A stretch of 64,000 nt of DNA from DAINBT01 sp036732785 (GCA_964537505.1 CAZICK010000002.1:23354-87353), one strand, 5' to 3'. Positions 32,756-42,468 are shown, counted from the first letter of the stretch. Numbers and translations are program-made. The notes: generated from the sequence alone by a model not told the origin.

Positions 32756-34072
32756 TCATACTACCGCAGCTTCTAATACTGACTCGTAAACCGCCAGGCA
32801 CTGCTTGGCCGCGTCGTCCCAGGAGAGCTTACGTACCTCAAAATTGCCGTGCTCCCGTAGCGTCGAGTGAAGCGGCGGGTGACGCAACACAGCAATGATC
32901 TTATTTGCCATCTCGTTGATGTCCCAAAAATCCACTTTCAGAGCGTGAGTGAGCACTTCTGCTACTCCACTTTGCTTACTGATCAGGACCGGAACATCAT
33001 TTCTCAGTGCCTCAAGCGGCACTAATCCGAACGGTTCCGATACCGAGGGCATCACAAACAAATCCGCCATTCGGAAGATTTTATCGACGTCGTCGCCCCG
33101 TAAGAACCCTGTGAATAAGACTTTATGTCCAATACCCATCTCCGCGGCCATTTCGATAGTCCGCTCTACCATATCACCCGAACCAGCCATTACGAATTTA
33201 ACATTGTCCATAACCTCAAGCACTTTCTTGGCTGCTGCCAAAAAGTACTCTGGTCCTTTTTGCATAGTGATCCGTCCCAGGAACAACACGATTTTTTCGT
33301 CTTTTTGGACAGCCGGCCCACCGGCATCGACGAAGCTTCCGCTCCTTTCGATTGCATTGTAAACCACCGAGACCTTCTCGCTGCTAATTCCATAGCGATT
33401 AACGACGATATTCTTGGTCAGATGACTGACCGCAATCACCCTGGAGGCGTAATGAAGACCTTGTCTTTCAATGTCGTACACCATCTGGTTGACATTTTCG
33501 CCGCTACGGTCAAATTCGGTTGAATGAATGTGCACAACCAGAGGTTTTCCGGTCAGTCCGGCAATCGTTATTCCAGCCGGGTAAGTCATCCAATCATGTG
33601 CGTGGACAACATCGAACTCCTCCTCGCGCGCTATTATCGCTGCCAAACGGGCATACCGCTGCACCTCCTGGTAAAGATTGCCTCCGTAATTCGCTGACAA
33701 ACCCAAGCTTTTTACATTTAGCAATTCCTTGATCGTTTCTTCTTGTATTTGCATCTCGCCCGCTAGTTGACGTAATAATTCATCATACGTGGTGTCACTC
33801 TGGTATGGCTGAATCAGAGAGTCAATGGTACGGAAACAGACAGTTGAAAACTCCTCCAGCCCGAAAAGTTTCCGTCCCGATATCTTTTGACCTATTAAAG
33901 AAGGACTGGCCAGTTTTACATGGCTGGCGTATTCCGATGAGACAGGATGTGGTAATACAAATGTTATCTCCGCACCGTACCGGCCCATTGCACGCGTCAG
34001 CCCATAACAAGCTGTACCCAAACCGCCCGATATAAACGGTGGAAACTCCCATCCAAGCATCAAAATTTTCAT
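32756..34072 (-). CDS. GT4 glycosyltransferase, glycogen-synthase-like
   Basis: A 438-residue GT-B-fold enzyme. The N-terminus MKILMLGWEFPPFISGGLG holds the acceptor-side glycine loop typical of glycogen/starch synthases and sucrose-synthase-like GT4 enzymes. VLFLGRITMQKGPEYFLAAA opens the C-terminal Rossmann half (about residue 265). The nucleotide-sugar site SEPFGLVPLEAL lies near 345 with the EX7E arrangement. It likely transfers glucose from a nucleotide sugar to an alpha-glucan in the cytoplasm. The neighbour GH57 amylase fits a glycogen role. An alternative is another retaining hexosyltransferase of the GT4 family. Confidence 0.82.
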   Translation of the reverse strand: MKILMLGWEFPPFISGGLGTACYGLTRAMGRYGAEITFVLPHPVSSEYASHVKLASPSLIGQKISGRKLFGLEEFSTVCFRTIDSLIQPYQSDTTYDELLRQLAGEMQIQEETIKELLNVKSLGLSANYGGNLYQEVQRYARLAAIIAREEEFDVVHAHDWMTYPAGITIAGLTGKPLVVHIHSTEFDRSGENVNQMVYDIERQGLHYASRVIAVSHLTKNIVVNRYGISSEKVSVVYNAIERSGSFVDAGGPAVQKDEKIVLFLGRITMQKGPEYFLAAAKKVLEVMDNVKFVMAGSGDMVERTIEMAAEMGIGHKVLFTGFLRGDDVDKIFRMADLFVMPSVSEPFGLVPLEALRNDVPVLISKQSGVAEVLTHALKVDFWDINEMANKIIAVLRHPPLHSTLREHGNFEVRKLSWDDAAKQCLAVYESVLEAAVV

Positions 34073-34130
34073 CGCACCACCATCCTTAAGTTTTCCCGGC
34101 CAAGTTGCTATGCGATAAGCTACTTCCCAA

Positions 34131-34150
34131 ATGTAACGATGGCGTTACAT
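34131..34150. promoter_or_regulatory. inverted repeat upstream of the glycosyltransferase gene, possible operator
   Basis: ATGTAACG, four bases, CGTTACAT: a perfect 8-bp dyad about 60 bases upstream of the gene at 32756-34072. Such dyads often bind repressors; nothing else supports it. Confidence 0.35.
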
Positions 34151-34350
34151 ATCCAATTGTCATAGGCCGACATTTCATACAGACAGCCCCTCTTAGCCCA
34201 ACCCCAGGCCTCCCAAAAATAAAAGCCTGATATTATCCATGCAACTGTATTATTACCGAAAAAATCGACAAAGCAAGCATACTTTTTCAAAAATACGTCC
34301 ATTTTTAAATAATTTTATTCGATTATACGGAAATCCTTCAGTTTACCAGT

Positions 34351-34480
34351 GCAGCAACCCACGATCCTCATGACAAGACTGGCCAACTTTGCAGATGACA
34401 CCTGTTAACATAGCGGTTTCCCGGCTTGCCGCGGCAGCAACCTACGATCTATCCGGCGAAGGTGACCAACTCCACAGGCG
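34351..34480. repeat. tandem imperfect repeats in the 34073-34835 gap
   Basis: Two imperfect copies (34351-34397 and 34434-34480, 83-base period) share GCAGCAACC(C/T)ACGATC, then variable bases, then G(A/G)CCAAC. Read on the minus strand they would lie 280-410 bases before the glycosyltransferase ATG; on the plus strand, 350-480 bases before the aconitase ATG. The rest of the 760-base gap shows no gene. Confidence 0.45.
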
Positions 34481-34720
34481 AAGCCGTACACCAACACGTC
34501 CCACCGTCTCCCTTGCCAGGTTTTGTATCGGCATGGACCGACCGTCAAGATTAGCAAATTTTTAATATTAGCTCTTTACGAGTAAAATCGTACGCGAAAT
34601 AGTCATAAAATATTTACCTCACTGCAAATTCTTACACAACCCTATCCGGTTTCAGTGCCTTGCCTGGCAGGCTCAACAAAATCGTTTTTATCATGTTTTC
34701 TATGAGTTATCTCTTTGAGG

Positions 34721-34749
34721 TTGATTATTTTGTAACCTCCACTTATACT
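34721..34749 (+). promoter_or_regulatory. sigma70 promoter of the aconitase operon with an overlapping dyad
   Basis: TTGATT (34721-34726), 17 bases, TATACT (34744-34749), about 85 bases before the aconitase ATG. GAGGTT (34717-34722) and AACCTC (34733-34738) form a dyad that covers the -35 box, where a repressor could act. Confidence 0.55.
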
Positions 34750-34835
34750 TGACTTTCATAGTTTTTTAGGCCCAATTTTCATTCGACATGGCCTGTTGTG
34801 CGAAAGTGGGCTTTTATGTGATTGAGGATTATCTG

Positions 34836-36803
34836 ATGTATGAAAACCTTACTTACAAGATATTGCGTAGTCATTTGGTGGACGGTCGTCTCGAAGCTGG
34901 CTGTGAAATCGGCATCCGTATAGATCAGACCCTCACTCAGGATGCCACCGGCACAACTGCTATGCTGCTTTTTGAGTCGATGGGCGCCGGTCGTGTTGCG
35001 ACCCAGCTATCTGTCAGCTATGTCGATCACAATATGGCCATGTTTGGTCCGGAAAACCATAATGACCACCTGTATCTCCAATCGATTGCCCGAAAAATCG
35101 GCGTTTATCACAGTCGCCCGGGCAACGGTATCTGCCATCAGGTCCATCTCGAGCGGTTCGCCCGTCCCGGTGCCACCCTGCTCGGCAGCGACAGCCATAC
35201 CCCTACCGCCGGTGGAATCGGCTCGCTTGCTATCGGGGCCGGCGGTCTTGATGTTGCGGCAGCTATGTGCGGCGGCCCTTTTTATCTGACCGCACCGAGA
35301 GTTATCGGCATAAGACTCACCGGGACCCTTTCCGACTGGGTCTCATCCAAGGACATAATCCTCAAGGTTCTGGGCATACTATCCACCCGCGGCAACGTGG
35401 GCTGCGTGGCTGAGTATTTCGGTCCTGGGGCAGCCTCGCTCACCGTTCCCCAGCGGGCTACTGTCACTAATATGGGTGCCGAACTGGGTGTGACCACCAG
35501 TCTTTTTCCCGCCGATGAGCAGACCGAGTCATTCCTCAAGGCTCAAAAACGTCTGGATACTTCTTATCAACCGTTGAAAGCCGACCCCGATGCCAATTAT
35601 GACCGTGTTATCGAGATTGACCTGTCTCAATTGCAGCCTATGTGTGCCTGTCCATCGTCACCTGATAACATCAAAACCATAGCTGAGTTGAAAAACGTCA
35701 GTGTCCACCAGGTTCTTATCGGCAGTTGTACCAACAGCAGTTATCGCGACCTTATGACCGTCGCTGGTATCGTCAAGAACCAAACCGTCCATTCCAATGT
35801 GGAGCTGGCAATTGCCCCCGGTTCACGTCAGGTGCTCAATATTCTCGCCCAAAATGGGTCCTTGAGCGATCTGATCGCCGCCGGGGCCAGAATTCTGGAA
35901 AGTTCCTGCGGCCCGTGTATCGGTCAGGGCCAATCTCCCGGCCATGACAAGGTCAGCGTTCGCACCTTCAACCGCAATTTCAAGGGTCGCAGCGGTACCA
36001 CTGACGACCAGGTTTACCTGGTTAGCCCTGAAGTAGCGTCTGCTGCGGCTCTGACCGGCCGGCTTACCGATCCTCGCCAATTACCCGATCTGTTTGGGAT
36101 CGACTATCCCCGGATCGAAGAGCTTACCGAGATACACATTGATGACTCACTGATCGAACCGCCTCTGCCGCCTGAACAGGCCCGGGGCTGTCAGGTCATC
36201 CGCTCTGATTCCATCGTTACCCCACCCACCGGCCAAGTTCCGCCCAGGCATCTCCTTGGCAAGGTATTGCTCCATTGCGGCGATAAGATTACGACCGACC
36301 ATATTATGCCCGCCGGAAGCCTGCTGAAATTACGTTCCAATGTACCCGAATACGCTAAATATGTTTTCAATTGCTTCAATGAACCTGACAAGCCTTCCTT
36401 TGCCCAGCGTGCGCTGGCCTTGCGCGATGCCGGGGGGCATGGCATTATCGTAGCCGGCGACAGCTATGGGCAAGGTTCAAGCCGCGAGCACGCCGCCCTG
36501 TGTCCGATGTACCTGGGCATCAAACTGGTCATCGCAAAGACCATCGAGCGCATCCACCACGCCAACCTGATTAATTTCGCCATTACCCCGGCTACTTTCG
36601 CCGACCCGGCCGATTTCGACCGTATCAGTCAGGACGACCAACTTGAAGTATCCGATTTCCTCCAACTGCTCACCAGCGATGAGACCTTTGCTGTAAAAAA
36701 CGTTACCGCCGGGTTCGAGTTCCACTGCCGGTTGAACCTGACCTGCCGCGAACGCGACATCCTCCTGGCCGGCGGCAAACTTAATTACGCCAGTAGCTTA
36801 TAG
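34836..36803 (+). CDS. aconitate hydratase
   Basis: A 655-residue 4Fe-4S enzyme that interconverts citrate and isocitrate in the TCA cycle. The aconitase superfamily signatures are present: GSDSHTPTAGGIGSLAIGAGG near residue 120, the cluster cysteines in IGSCTNSSYRDL and SSCGPCIGQG, and the swivel domain with GDSYGQGSSREHAALCP near the C-terminus. The length of about 650 (shorter than the 890-residue AcnA) matches the compact bacterial aconitase type. The ATG at 34836 is taken rather than the one 48 bases upstream because GAGG precedes it and the protein then starts MYENLTYKIL, as in the family. It begins an operon with a HAD phosphatase nine bases downstream. Confidence 0.93.
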   Translation: MYENLTYKILRSHLVDGRLEAGCEIGIRIDQTLTQDATGTTAMLLFESMGAGRVATQLSVSYVDHNMAMFGPENHNDHLYLQSIARKIGVYHSRPGNGICHQVHLERFARPGATLLGSDSHTPTAGGIGSLAIGAGGLDVAAAMCGGPFYLTAPRVIGIRLTGTLSDWVSSKDIILKVLGILSTRGNVGCVAEYFGPGAASLTVPQRATVTNMGAELGVTTSLFPADEQTESFLKAQKRLDTSYQPLKADPDANYDRVIEIDLSQLQPMCACPSSPDNIKTIAELKNVSVHQVLIGSCTNSSYRDLMTVAGIVKNQTVHSNVELAIAPGSRQVLNILAQNGSLSDLIAAGARILESSCGPCIGQGQSPGHDKVSVRTFNRNFKGRSGTTDDQVYLVSPEVASAAALTGRLTDPRQLPDLFGIDYPRIEELTEIHIDDSLIEPPLPPEQARGCQVIRSDSIVTPPTGQVPPRHLLGKVLLHCGDKITTDHIMPAGSLLKLRSNVPEYAKYVFNCFNEPDKPSFAQRALALRDAGGHGIIVAGDSYGQGSSREHAALCPMYLGIKLVIAKTIERIHHANLINFAITPATFADPADFDRISQDDQLEVSDFLQLLTSDETFAVKNVTAGFEFHCRLNLTCRERDILLAGGKLNYASSL

Positions 36804-36812
36804 TATCCACTC

Positions 36813-37397
36813 ATGAAAGTAACAGCGTTAATATTTGATCTTGATGGTACTCTGACACGTCCTTATCTGGATTTTGGCTTGATACGGGCTGAAATCGGCA
36901 ATGTCACCGGTCCGCTGCTGGAAGCTATGGATCGGATGAAACCCGATCAAAAGCAAAAAGCTCTGGATATATTGCATCGGCACGAAAAAGCCGCCGCGGA
37001 GAATTCCCAGTTGAATCCCGGCGTTCACGAAATATGTGCCTGGCTGCGTGAGCGAAAATTGGCGATCGGACTGGTTACCCGCAATCAGCGTCGTAGCGTT
37101 GAGCACATCTGCCAGGTTCATAATCTCAGTTTCGATGGTATCGTCACCCGTGAAGACGGACCGGTCAAACCCGACCCGTTCCCGGTTCTTCAGGTCTGCC
37201 GTCTTATGAATGTCCAGCCGTCACAGTCGGTGGTAGTGGGCGATTATTTGTTCGATCTGGTCAGCGCCAGAGACGCCGGGGCCTGCAGCGTGTTGCTGAG
37301 CACGAACGAGAACTATGCCGATTTTGCCCATGAGGCGGATTACGTTATTGCCAGCCTCAATGAATTGCCTGCCATAATCGATAATATGAATGATTAA
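36813..37397 (+). CDS. HAD-superfamily phosphatase (phosphoglycolate-phosphatase-like)
   Basis: A 194-residue hydrolase with the four HAD motifs: FDLDGTLT (nucleophile Asp near residue 9), LVTRNQR (Thr), KPDPFP (Lys) and VGDYLFDL (Asp pair). The small helical cap between motifs I and II puts it in subfamily I. Substrate unknown; phosphoglycolate or a sugar phosphate are common. It follows aconitase with nine bases between, and its TAA overlaps an ATG of the next frame. Confidence 0.85.
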   Translation: MKVTALIFDLDGTLTRPYLDFGLIRAEIGNVTGPLLEAMDRMKPDQKQKALDILHRHEKAAAENSQLNPGVHEICAWLRERKLAIGLVTRNQRRSVEHICQVHNLSFDGIVTREDGPVKPDPFPVLQVCRLMNVQPSQSVVVGDYLFDLVSARDAGACSVLLSTNENYADFAHEADYVIASLNELPAIIDNMND

Positions 37398-37417
37398 TGT
37401 TGGAGTTAAAAGTTAAA

Positions 37418-38293
37418 ATGAAAAAAAACGTTGCTGTACCAATGTTGGTTTTACCTGTACTAATCGGCTCGGCTTTCGCACGCGGCCAATGTTCTCCGGC
37501 CGAACCGCCGGCTACTCCAAAAACAGCCCAATCGTCCCCAACCTCCGGGACCGCTGAAAATACGGATAAACCGATTTCCGACCAACTAAACCGGTTGCTC
37601 GATAAAATCGAACAAGCGGGCGCCAAGCTGCAAAGCTTTCAGGCGGATATGACCTTCAAACAAAAAGACCTGTTACACGAAAGCCTTACCCTCCGTAACG
37701 GAAATTTGTATTACCGTGTGGATAAAGATACCGTTCGTTTCCGTATTCACTTTAAGGATCTTCAACAACAGTACCTTGAAGAAGAAACTGTTGCCAAACC
37801 GGTCAAGTTTGATGAAGACTATGCCTTCGACGGTCTGTGGGTCACCCGCCGTAACGGGCACACCAGGCAGATACAGATGTGGGAGGTCTCCAAACAGCAC
37901 AGCGACAAAGAAACGTTCCGCCTTGGCAAAGGTCCGTTTCCGCTGCCCTTTGCCATCAAAAAGAAAGATGTCCTCGAGCATTTCGAAATTGAGCTTGTTG
38001 CCCCTGACCCCAATGATCCGGCCAGTACCGATCATTTGAAACTGCTGCCCAAAAAGAAAAGTCCATACGCCGAGGAATACGTTCAAATGAACCTTTGGAT
38101 CTCCAACGCCGACGCCCTGCCGGTCCAGGTCAGCTACGAAAAAGACAACTATGAAATTACGACCGTAAGGTGGTCCAAAATCGAAATCGACAAAAAGATA
38201 AAAGACGAAATTTTCAAGCTCAAACCTGCCGGCAAAGGCTGGTCTGTCGAGAAAAACCCCCTGGAAGAAACACCCAAAAAACCACCGAATTAA
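37418..38293 (+). CDS. LolA-like periplasmic lipoprotein carrier
   Basis: A 291-residue exported protein with a signal peptide (MKKNVAVPMLVLPVLIGSAFA), a Pro/Thr/Ser-rich linker and a C-terminal LolA/LolB-type half-barrel domain (SFQADMTFKQKDLL, GNLYYRVDKDTVRFRIHF, LWISNADALPVQVSYEKDNYEITTVRW). LolA shuttles lipoproteins from the inner to the outer membrane; this one may do so or belong to the wider fold group. The ATG at 37418, not the one at 37397 overlapping the HAD stop, gives the signal peptide; GGAG lies 12 bases before it. Last gene of the aconitase operon. Confidence 0.8.
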   Translation: MKKNVAVPMLVLPVLIGSAFARGQCSPAEPPATPKTAQSSPTSGTAENTDKPISDQLNRLLDKIEQAGAKLQSFQADMTFKQKDLLHESLTLRNGNLYYRVDKDTVRFRIHFKDLQQQYLEEETVAKPVKFDEDYAFDGLWVTRRNGHTRQIQMWEVSKQHSDKETFRLGKGPFPLPFAIKKKDVLEHFEIELVAPDPNDPASTDHLKLLPKKKSPYAEEYVQMNLWISNADALPVQVSYEKDNYEITTVRWSKIEIDKKIKDEIFKLKPAGKGWSVEKNPLEETPKKPPN

Positions 38294-38396
38294 CGACCGA
38301 CATAAACACATCCGACAAATCTGGGGACATCCGGCCGCCCCTCCTTCTTGCTCATGTCTTCAGTGGCATGTTTTCGGACGGCCAAACAGCTACAGA

Positions 38397-39059
38397 TTAC
38401 TCATCAACCAAATCGAATGAAGTAAGCCCTGCCCGAACAGCGTACTTGGCCAACTCCACTACGTTACGAATATTCAGTTTGCGCATTATGTGCTCGCGGT
38501 GCGTAGCCACCGTCTTGCCATCTATATTCAGACTACTGGCTACTTCCTTGGTTGTCATGCCTTCCGCCATGAGCTGAAGCACCTCCCGCTCCCGGCGGGA
38601 CAGCACCGAGCAAGGCGATGCTCTATCACCCGAAAGATGATTTACATAATCATCTACTACAATACTGGTTATATCCGAACTCAGATAGGAATGGTTCGAC
38701 ATCACTGCCTGAATCGCATCGACCAATTCCTCAAAAGCGCAGTTCTTCAACAGGTAACCAGACGCACCTGCTTTGAGCATATAAGAAATAAATTGCTTGT
38801 CGGAATGTATCGACAGTCCTAGCACTTTGACCTTCGGACACTCCTTTACAATCTGCCTGGTAGCGTCAATACCATTCAACACCGGCATGGTAACATCCAT
38901 AAGTACTATATCCGGTGCCAGTTCCAACGCCAACTGGACCGCCGTTCGTCCGTCCCCAGCCTCACCCACCACTTCCATGTTCGGCTGTTTATCTATTAAG
39001 CTGCGCAACCCCTCCCGTATAACACGATGATCATCAACCAACAAAATCTTTATACACAT
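38397..39059 (-). CDS. NarL/FixJ-type response regulator
   Basis: A 220-residue two-domain regulator. The receiver domain (1-120) has the acidic pair D9-D10, phospho-acceptor D55 (VLMDVTMP) and the conserved KAG near position 104. A LuxR-type helix-turn-helix follows (about 150-210: LSRREREVLQLMAEGMTTKEVASSLNIDGKTVATHREHIMRKL). DNA-binding activator or repressor in the cytoplasm. It is divergent from a paralogue at 39880 with an 820-base gap between them. No cognate histidine kinase lies beside it. Confidence 0.92.
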   Translation of the reverse strand: MCIKILLVDDHRVIREGLRSLIDKQPNMEVVGEAGDGRTAVQLALELAPDIVLMDVTMPVLNGIDATRQIVKECPKVKVLGLSIHSDKQFISYMLKAGASGYLLKNCAFEELVDAIQAVMSNHSYLSSDITSIVVDDYVNHLSGDRASPCSVLSRREREVLQLMAEGMTTKEVASSLNIDGKTVATHREHIMRKLNIRNVVELAKYAVRAGLTSFDLVDE

Positions 39060-39167
39060 CCTATTTAGCCCTTACTATTACAGCACCGGTTCAGCCTTGG
39101 CCAGTTTGTCTTGTTCAGACCTTCCACGTAACCCGATTATTCCCACATCCGTAAAATTTTTCCACTA

Positions 39168-39285
39168 ACTTGACGCCGGCGTCAAAACTATTTTGATACG
39201 TTGATTCCGGCACCTAGAGGGTGTTTTTAGGCGTGAATATCGATTTTTGACGGTATCATCTAACTTACGAAAATTTCTCAAAAAA
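39168..39285. repeat. dispersed palindrome-headed repeat element, copy 2
   Basis: The perfect palindrome TTGACGCCGGCGTCAA (39170-39185) followed by sequence colinear with 4187-4285. It sits in the gap between the two divergent regulators (39060-39879). The rest of that gap (39286-39879) holds no gene that I can support. Confidence 0.65.
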
Positions 39286-39879
39286 TACTTCCCGTCACAT
39301 CGTTTGTTCCATCTCAACGCTATTCCAGTCGCTTATGCTTTTGCAATTTTCTGTCCTTCCCGGCTACCAACATACCAAAGTGGGCCGCCCATAGTGGCCG
39401 ATAGAAAATAACAAACTTCTGAACTTAATATCGATGTCAATTTAACAAAGATCTCAAAATATGTCAAAAACAGTAAGAATGCGGAAACACAGTCATTATT
39501 AGCATAAATAGCTTGCAATAGCAAATGTTTAAAAGACACATTCACGAACATAATACTGATACGACCCTTCTAAAGCCTCTGAGCTGCCATGAAAATCGGC
39601 AATGCCCGAGAAGAAGCCATTTATCACTCATGTAATACGGATAGCCTGACGCTGACAATATGCAGCGTTTTGTCCCCTTTGCCCTGGGAAAGTTCTATGG
39701 TTATTAGCAATAATCTAGCGGGCCAAATCCAGCAAAAGCTGATATAATCAACCAAAGGTATATGGAGTCTTGCGTAGATGGAGCCTTATTGAGATACCGG
39801 GATATGTGTGGTCGGTATCGATTAAGTTCGCTTCATTAGTATTACAGGTTCAAGCACATTAGAGGCGGTTGAAGTCAAA

Positions 39880-40533
39880 ATGAGTATAAAAATACTACTT
39901 GTCGACGATTATACTATGGTTCGTGAGGGACTTTACGTTTTATTCCAGGATCAGCCGGATATCGAGATTGTTGGTCAGGCCGAAGACGGCCAGACAGCCA
40001 TTGATCTCGCTTATGAATTACAGCCGGATCTGGTTATTACAGAAGTCAAACTGCCAGGTACAGACGGCATTGAGGCTACCAAACAGATTACCAGCAAGTG
40101 CCCTAATACCAAAGTGCTCGCTTTGTCCATACATTCTAACCGATCTCCCGTGATGGACATGTTCAAAGCCGGCGCATCCGGATATGTGCTCAAAAACAGC
40201 TCCTTTGAAGATTTGCTTTACGCAATCAAAACTATCATGTCGGATGAGTTCCCTTACATAAGCCCACAGATAGCCGGCCTCATGATCGATTCTTATGTGG
40301 ATAGGAGTGGTCTGAAAAATAATAAATCGGCCTATTCTGCTCTTACCGAACGAGAAGCCACAGTTCTGCGATATCTTGCCGAAGGCAGATCACCTAAAGA
40401 AATCGCCGGACTGATCCAAATGAGCAGCAAGACTGTCGATGCCTGTCGCCGACAACTAATGAACAAGTTGAAAATCGAGGACTTGGCCGGCTTGGTCAAA
40501 CATGCCATCCGTGAAGGTTTGACCTCTCTGTAA
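39880..40533 (+). CDS. NarL/FixJ-type regulator with a non-canonical receiver (Glu55)
   Basis: A 217-residue paralogue of the regulator at 38397, about 45 percent identical by eye in the receiver. The acidic pair D9-D10 and KAG remain, but the phospho-acceptor position is Glu (LVITEVKLPG, E55), read directly as GAA. Known Asp-to-Glu changes at this site often mimic the phosphorylated, active state and cannot be phosphorylated normally. The LuxR-type helix-turn-helix is intact (LTEREATVLRYLAEGRSPKEIAGLIQMSSKTVDACRRQLMNKL). It might act constitutively, or be controlled at expression level. GAGGCGG lies before the ATG at 39880. Confidence 0.9.
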   Translation: MSIKILLVDDYTMVREGLYVLFQDQPDIEIVGQAEDGQTAIDLAYELQPDLVITEVKLPGTDGIEATKQITSKCPNTKVLALSIHSNRSPVMDMFKAGASGYVLKNSSFEDLLYAIKTIMSDEFPYISPQIAGLMIDSYVDRSGLKNNKSAYSALTEREATVLRYLAEGRSPKEIAGLIQMSSKTVDACRRQLMNKLKIEDLAGLVKHAIREGLTSL

Positions 40534-40807
40534 TGTGACGATCTCACCCTTAGCAAATTGGTTGGTTGTCCCTGCTCGCACATCCTTCCCTGACGTGGAT
40601 ACGCCAAGAGCTTTCCGGAACACCACCAAGTCTGGAATTTGTCATTTGTAAACCATCGGTTCACCAAATACCGCATTCCCATAACAAAGTTAAAAAAACA
40701 CTTTACAAATTAATTATCCGATATACAATGGTCCAAGCTGACTGTTTTATGTTGGCGGATGCGCGCAACTACTTCATGGACACTTAGTTATAAGTCATAG
40801 GCACAAT

Positions 40808-40881
<74 letters not shown>

Positions 40882-41001
40882 TTTGTAACATTAGTGTTGA
40901 CAGTCGGTTACGTTTAACGGTCTTTTTTGGCAACCGCTGCTGCCTCTGGGCGACTCAACAAAAACCGTGCTCAACCTGCCTTCCATCCAGGAGGATCGAT
41001 C

Positions 41002-42342
41002 ATGTCACGAAACAAACTCACCATCTTAGCCATAATGATTCTTGTTACGTTCTCCGCCACTCCAGAGATATCACGAGCCACCACTGAATCGGATTACACC
41101 ATGTTCGATCCACTCGTTGACGTGGCCGATCTGATTGAGAAATACTATGTCAGCGAAACCGATCAAAATGAGCTGATTATAGGCGCCCTTAATGGTATGC
41201 TGCACAAACTCGATCCCTATAGCGAATATATACCCGCCAAGGATCTCCAGGAGTTTCAAAAGCAGGTCAGCGGCAATTATGAGGGCCTCGGCATCGGTAT
41301 TGACGTTCAGAACGGCTATCTTACCGTCATCAGTCCGTTTGAAGGCTCTCCTGCTTACCAGGCCGGCATTCTGCCAGGCGATATTATTCTCAAGGTGGAC
41401 GACCGATCAACCGAAGGCTGGTCCGGCACCTATGCTGTAAAAGAACTTACAGGGTCGGCCGGTACCGATGTCACGCTCAAGATTCTTCATCGCAACGGTT
41501 CCGAAGAAACCATCAACGTTACCCGCAGGCAGGTACATGTTCCCACCGTCAGAGGATGGCGATGCAACACCACCAGCGGCACCTGGCAATATATGATAGA
41601 TGCCGATCGTCGTATCGGCTATCTTCGTGTCATCCAATTTACCGACGATACTGCATCGAACTTCGATCAGGCCATGACTCAACTTCTCTGTCAAAACATG
41701 CAGGCTTTGATAATTGATCTTCGCAGCAATCCGGGCGGATTAATGCCCGCGGCCATCGACCTGGTGGACCGCCTGATCGAACACGGTGTTATCGTTTCCA
41801 CCCGCGGCGCCAACTCACCTGTCGAGCTTCAGGAAGCGCACCAGCCGGGTACATATAGTTATTTCCATCTTGTGGTGCTTATCGATCAGGGCAGTGCCAG
41901 CGCTTCTGAGATCGTCGCGGGTTCTCTACAGGACCACAATCGCGCTGTTATTGTCGGCAAACGTTCTTGGGGCAAAGGCTCGGCACAACGAATATTCAAA
42001 CTGCCCAACTCCGGCGATTCAGTCAAGCTCACTACCGACTATTATTATCTACCTAAAGGACGCTGCGTCCATCGCCTTGACAACGCCGATTCATGGGGCA
42101 TCACTCCCGATATCGAGGCGGAAATCGATCCTGAAGACGTTTCGGAATTACGCGACCTTATGAGAAAACTGGACCAGCCTCCTTCACCAGACGATCAAAC
42201 CACGGAAAAGCAACTTGCTGAAAAACTGCTCCAACTCGATGACCAACTCGACCAGGCCGTCAAACAGTGCATAGGTCTCATTCGCACCAAACCTGCCGAA
42301 CAGGCGGTCTGTGAAACCACCACAGAAACTGGGAACAATTGA
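41002..42342 (+). CDS. S41 C-terminal processing peptidase with PDZ domain
   Basis: A 446-residue exported protease with a signal peptide (MSRNKLTILAIMILVTFSATP), a helical N-terminal part, a PDZ domain (about 85-165: YEGLGIGIDVQNGYLTVISP through GILPGDIILKVDD) and an S41 catalytic domain. The catalytic Ser is in QGSASASEIVAGSL and the Lys in KRSWGKGSAQ, the Ser-Lys dyad of CtpA/Prc enzymes. Degrades or trims periplasmic proteins at their C-termini. The ATG at 41002 is set by AGGAGG seven bases before it and by the signal peptide, not by the longer open frame. The gene lies alone between tRNA-Met and tRNA-Leu. Confidence 0.92.
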   Translation: MSRNKLTILAIMILVTFSATPEISRATTESDYTMFDPLVDVADLIEKYYVSETDQNELIIGALNGMLHKLDPYSEYIPAKDLQEFQKQVSGNYEGLGIGIDVQNGYLTVISPFEGSPAYQAGILPGDIILKVDDRSTEGWSGTYAVKELTGSAGTDVTLKILHRNGSEETINVTRRQVHVPTVRGWRCNTTSGTWQYMIDADRRIGYLRVIQFTDDTASNFDQAMTQLLCQNMQALIIDLRSNPGGLMPAAIDLVDRLIEHGVIVSTRGANSPVELQEAHQPGTYSYFHLVVLIDQGSASASEIVAGSLQDHNRAVIVGKRSWGKGSAQRIFKLPNSGDSVKLTTDYYYLPKGRCVHRLDNADSWGITPDIEAEIDPEDVSELRDLMRKLDQPPSPDDQTTEKQLAEKLLQLDDQLDQAVKQCIGLIRTKPAEQAVCETTTETGNN

Positions 42343-42365
42343 CACTAGAGCACTGTTCAGTTACA

Positions 42366-42468
42366 CTCAATGGGTATGATAATTCCTGGCATGGCCGATT
42401 GTAGAGGTTTTAAGGACAAAAAAATAAGAAAACGGAAAAACTCAATCTTTATGAGTATAAAATTGAGG
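42366..42468 (+). repeat. dispersed intergenic repeat of about 110 bp, copy 2
   Basis: The partner of 14187-14303 (opposite orientation). It starts at CTCAATGGGTATGATAATTC and ends at the first base of tRNA-Leu. Near its end CTCAAT pairs with ATTGAG just upstream of the tRNA. Confidence 0.6.

Noticed and set aside
34351..34480. Glycine or c-di-GMP riboswitch
   Set aside because: The tandem arrangement is suggestive but the conserved core sequences of those riboswitches are not there.
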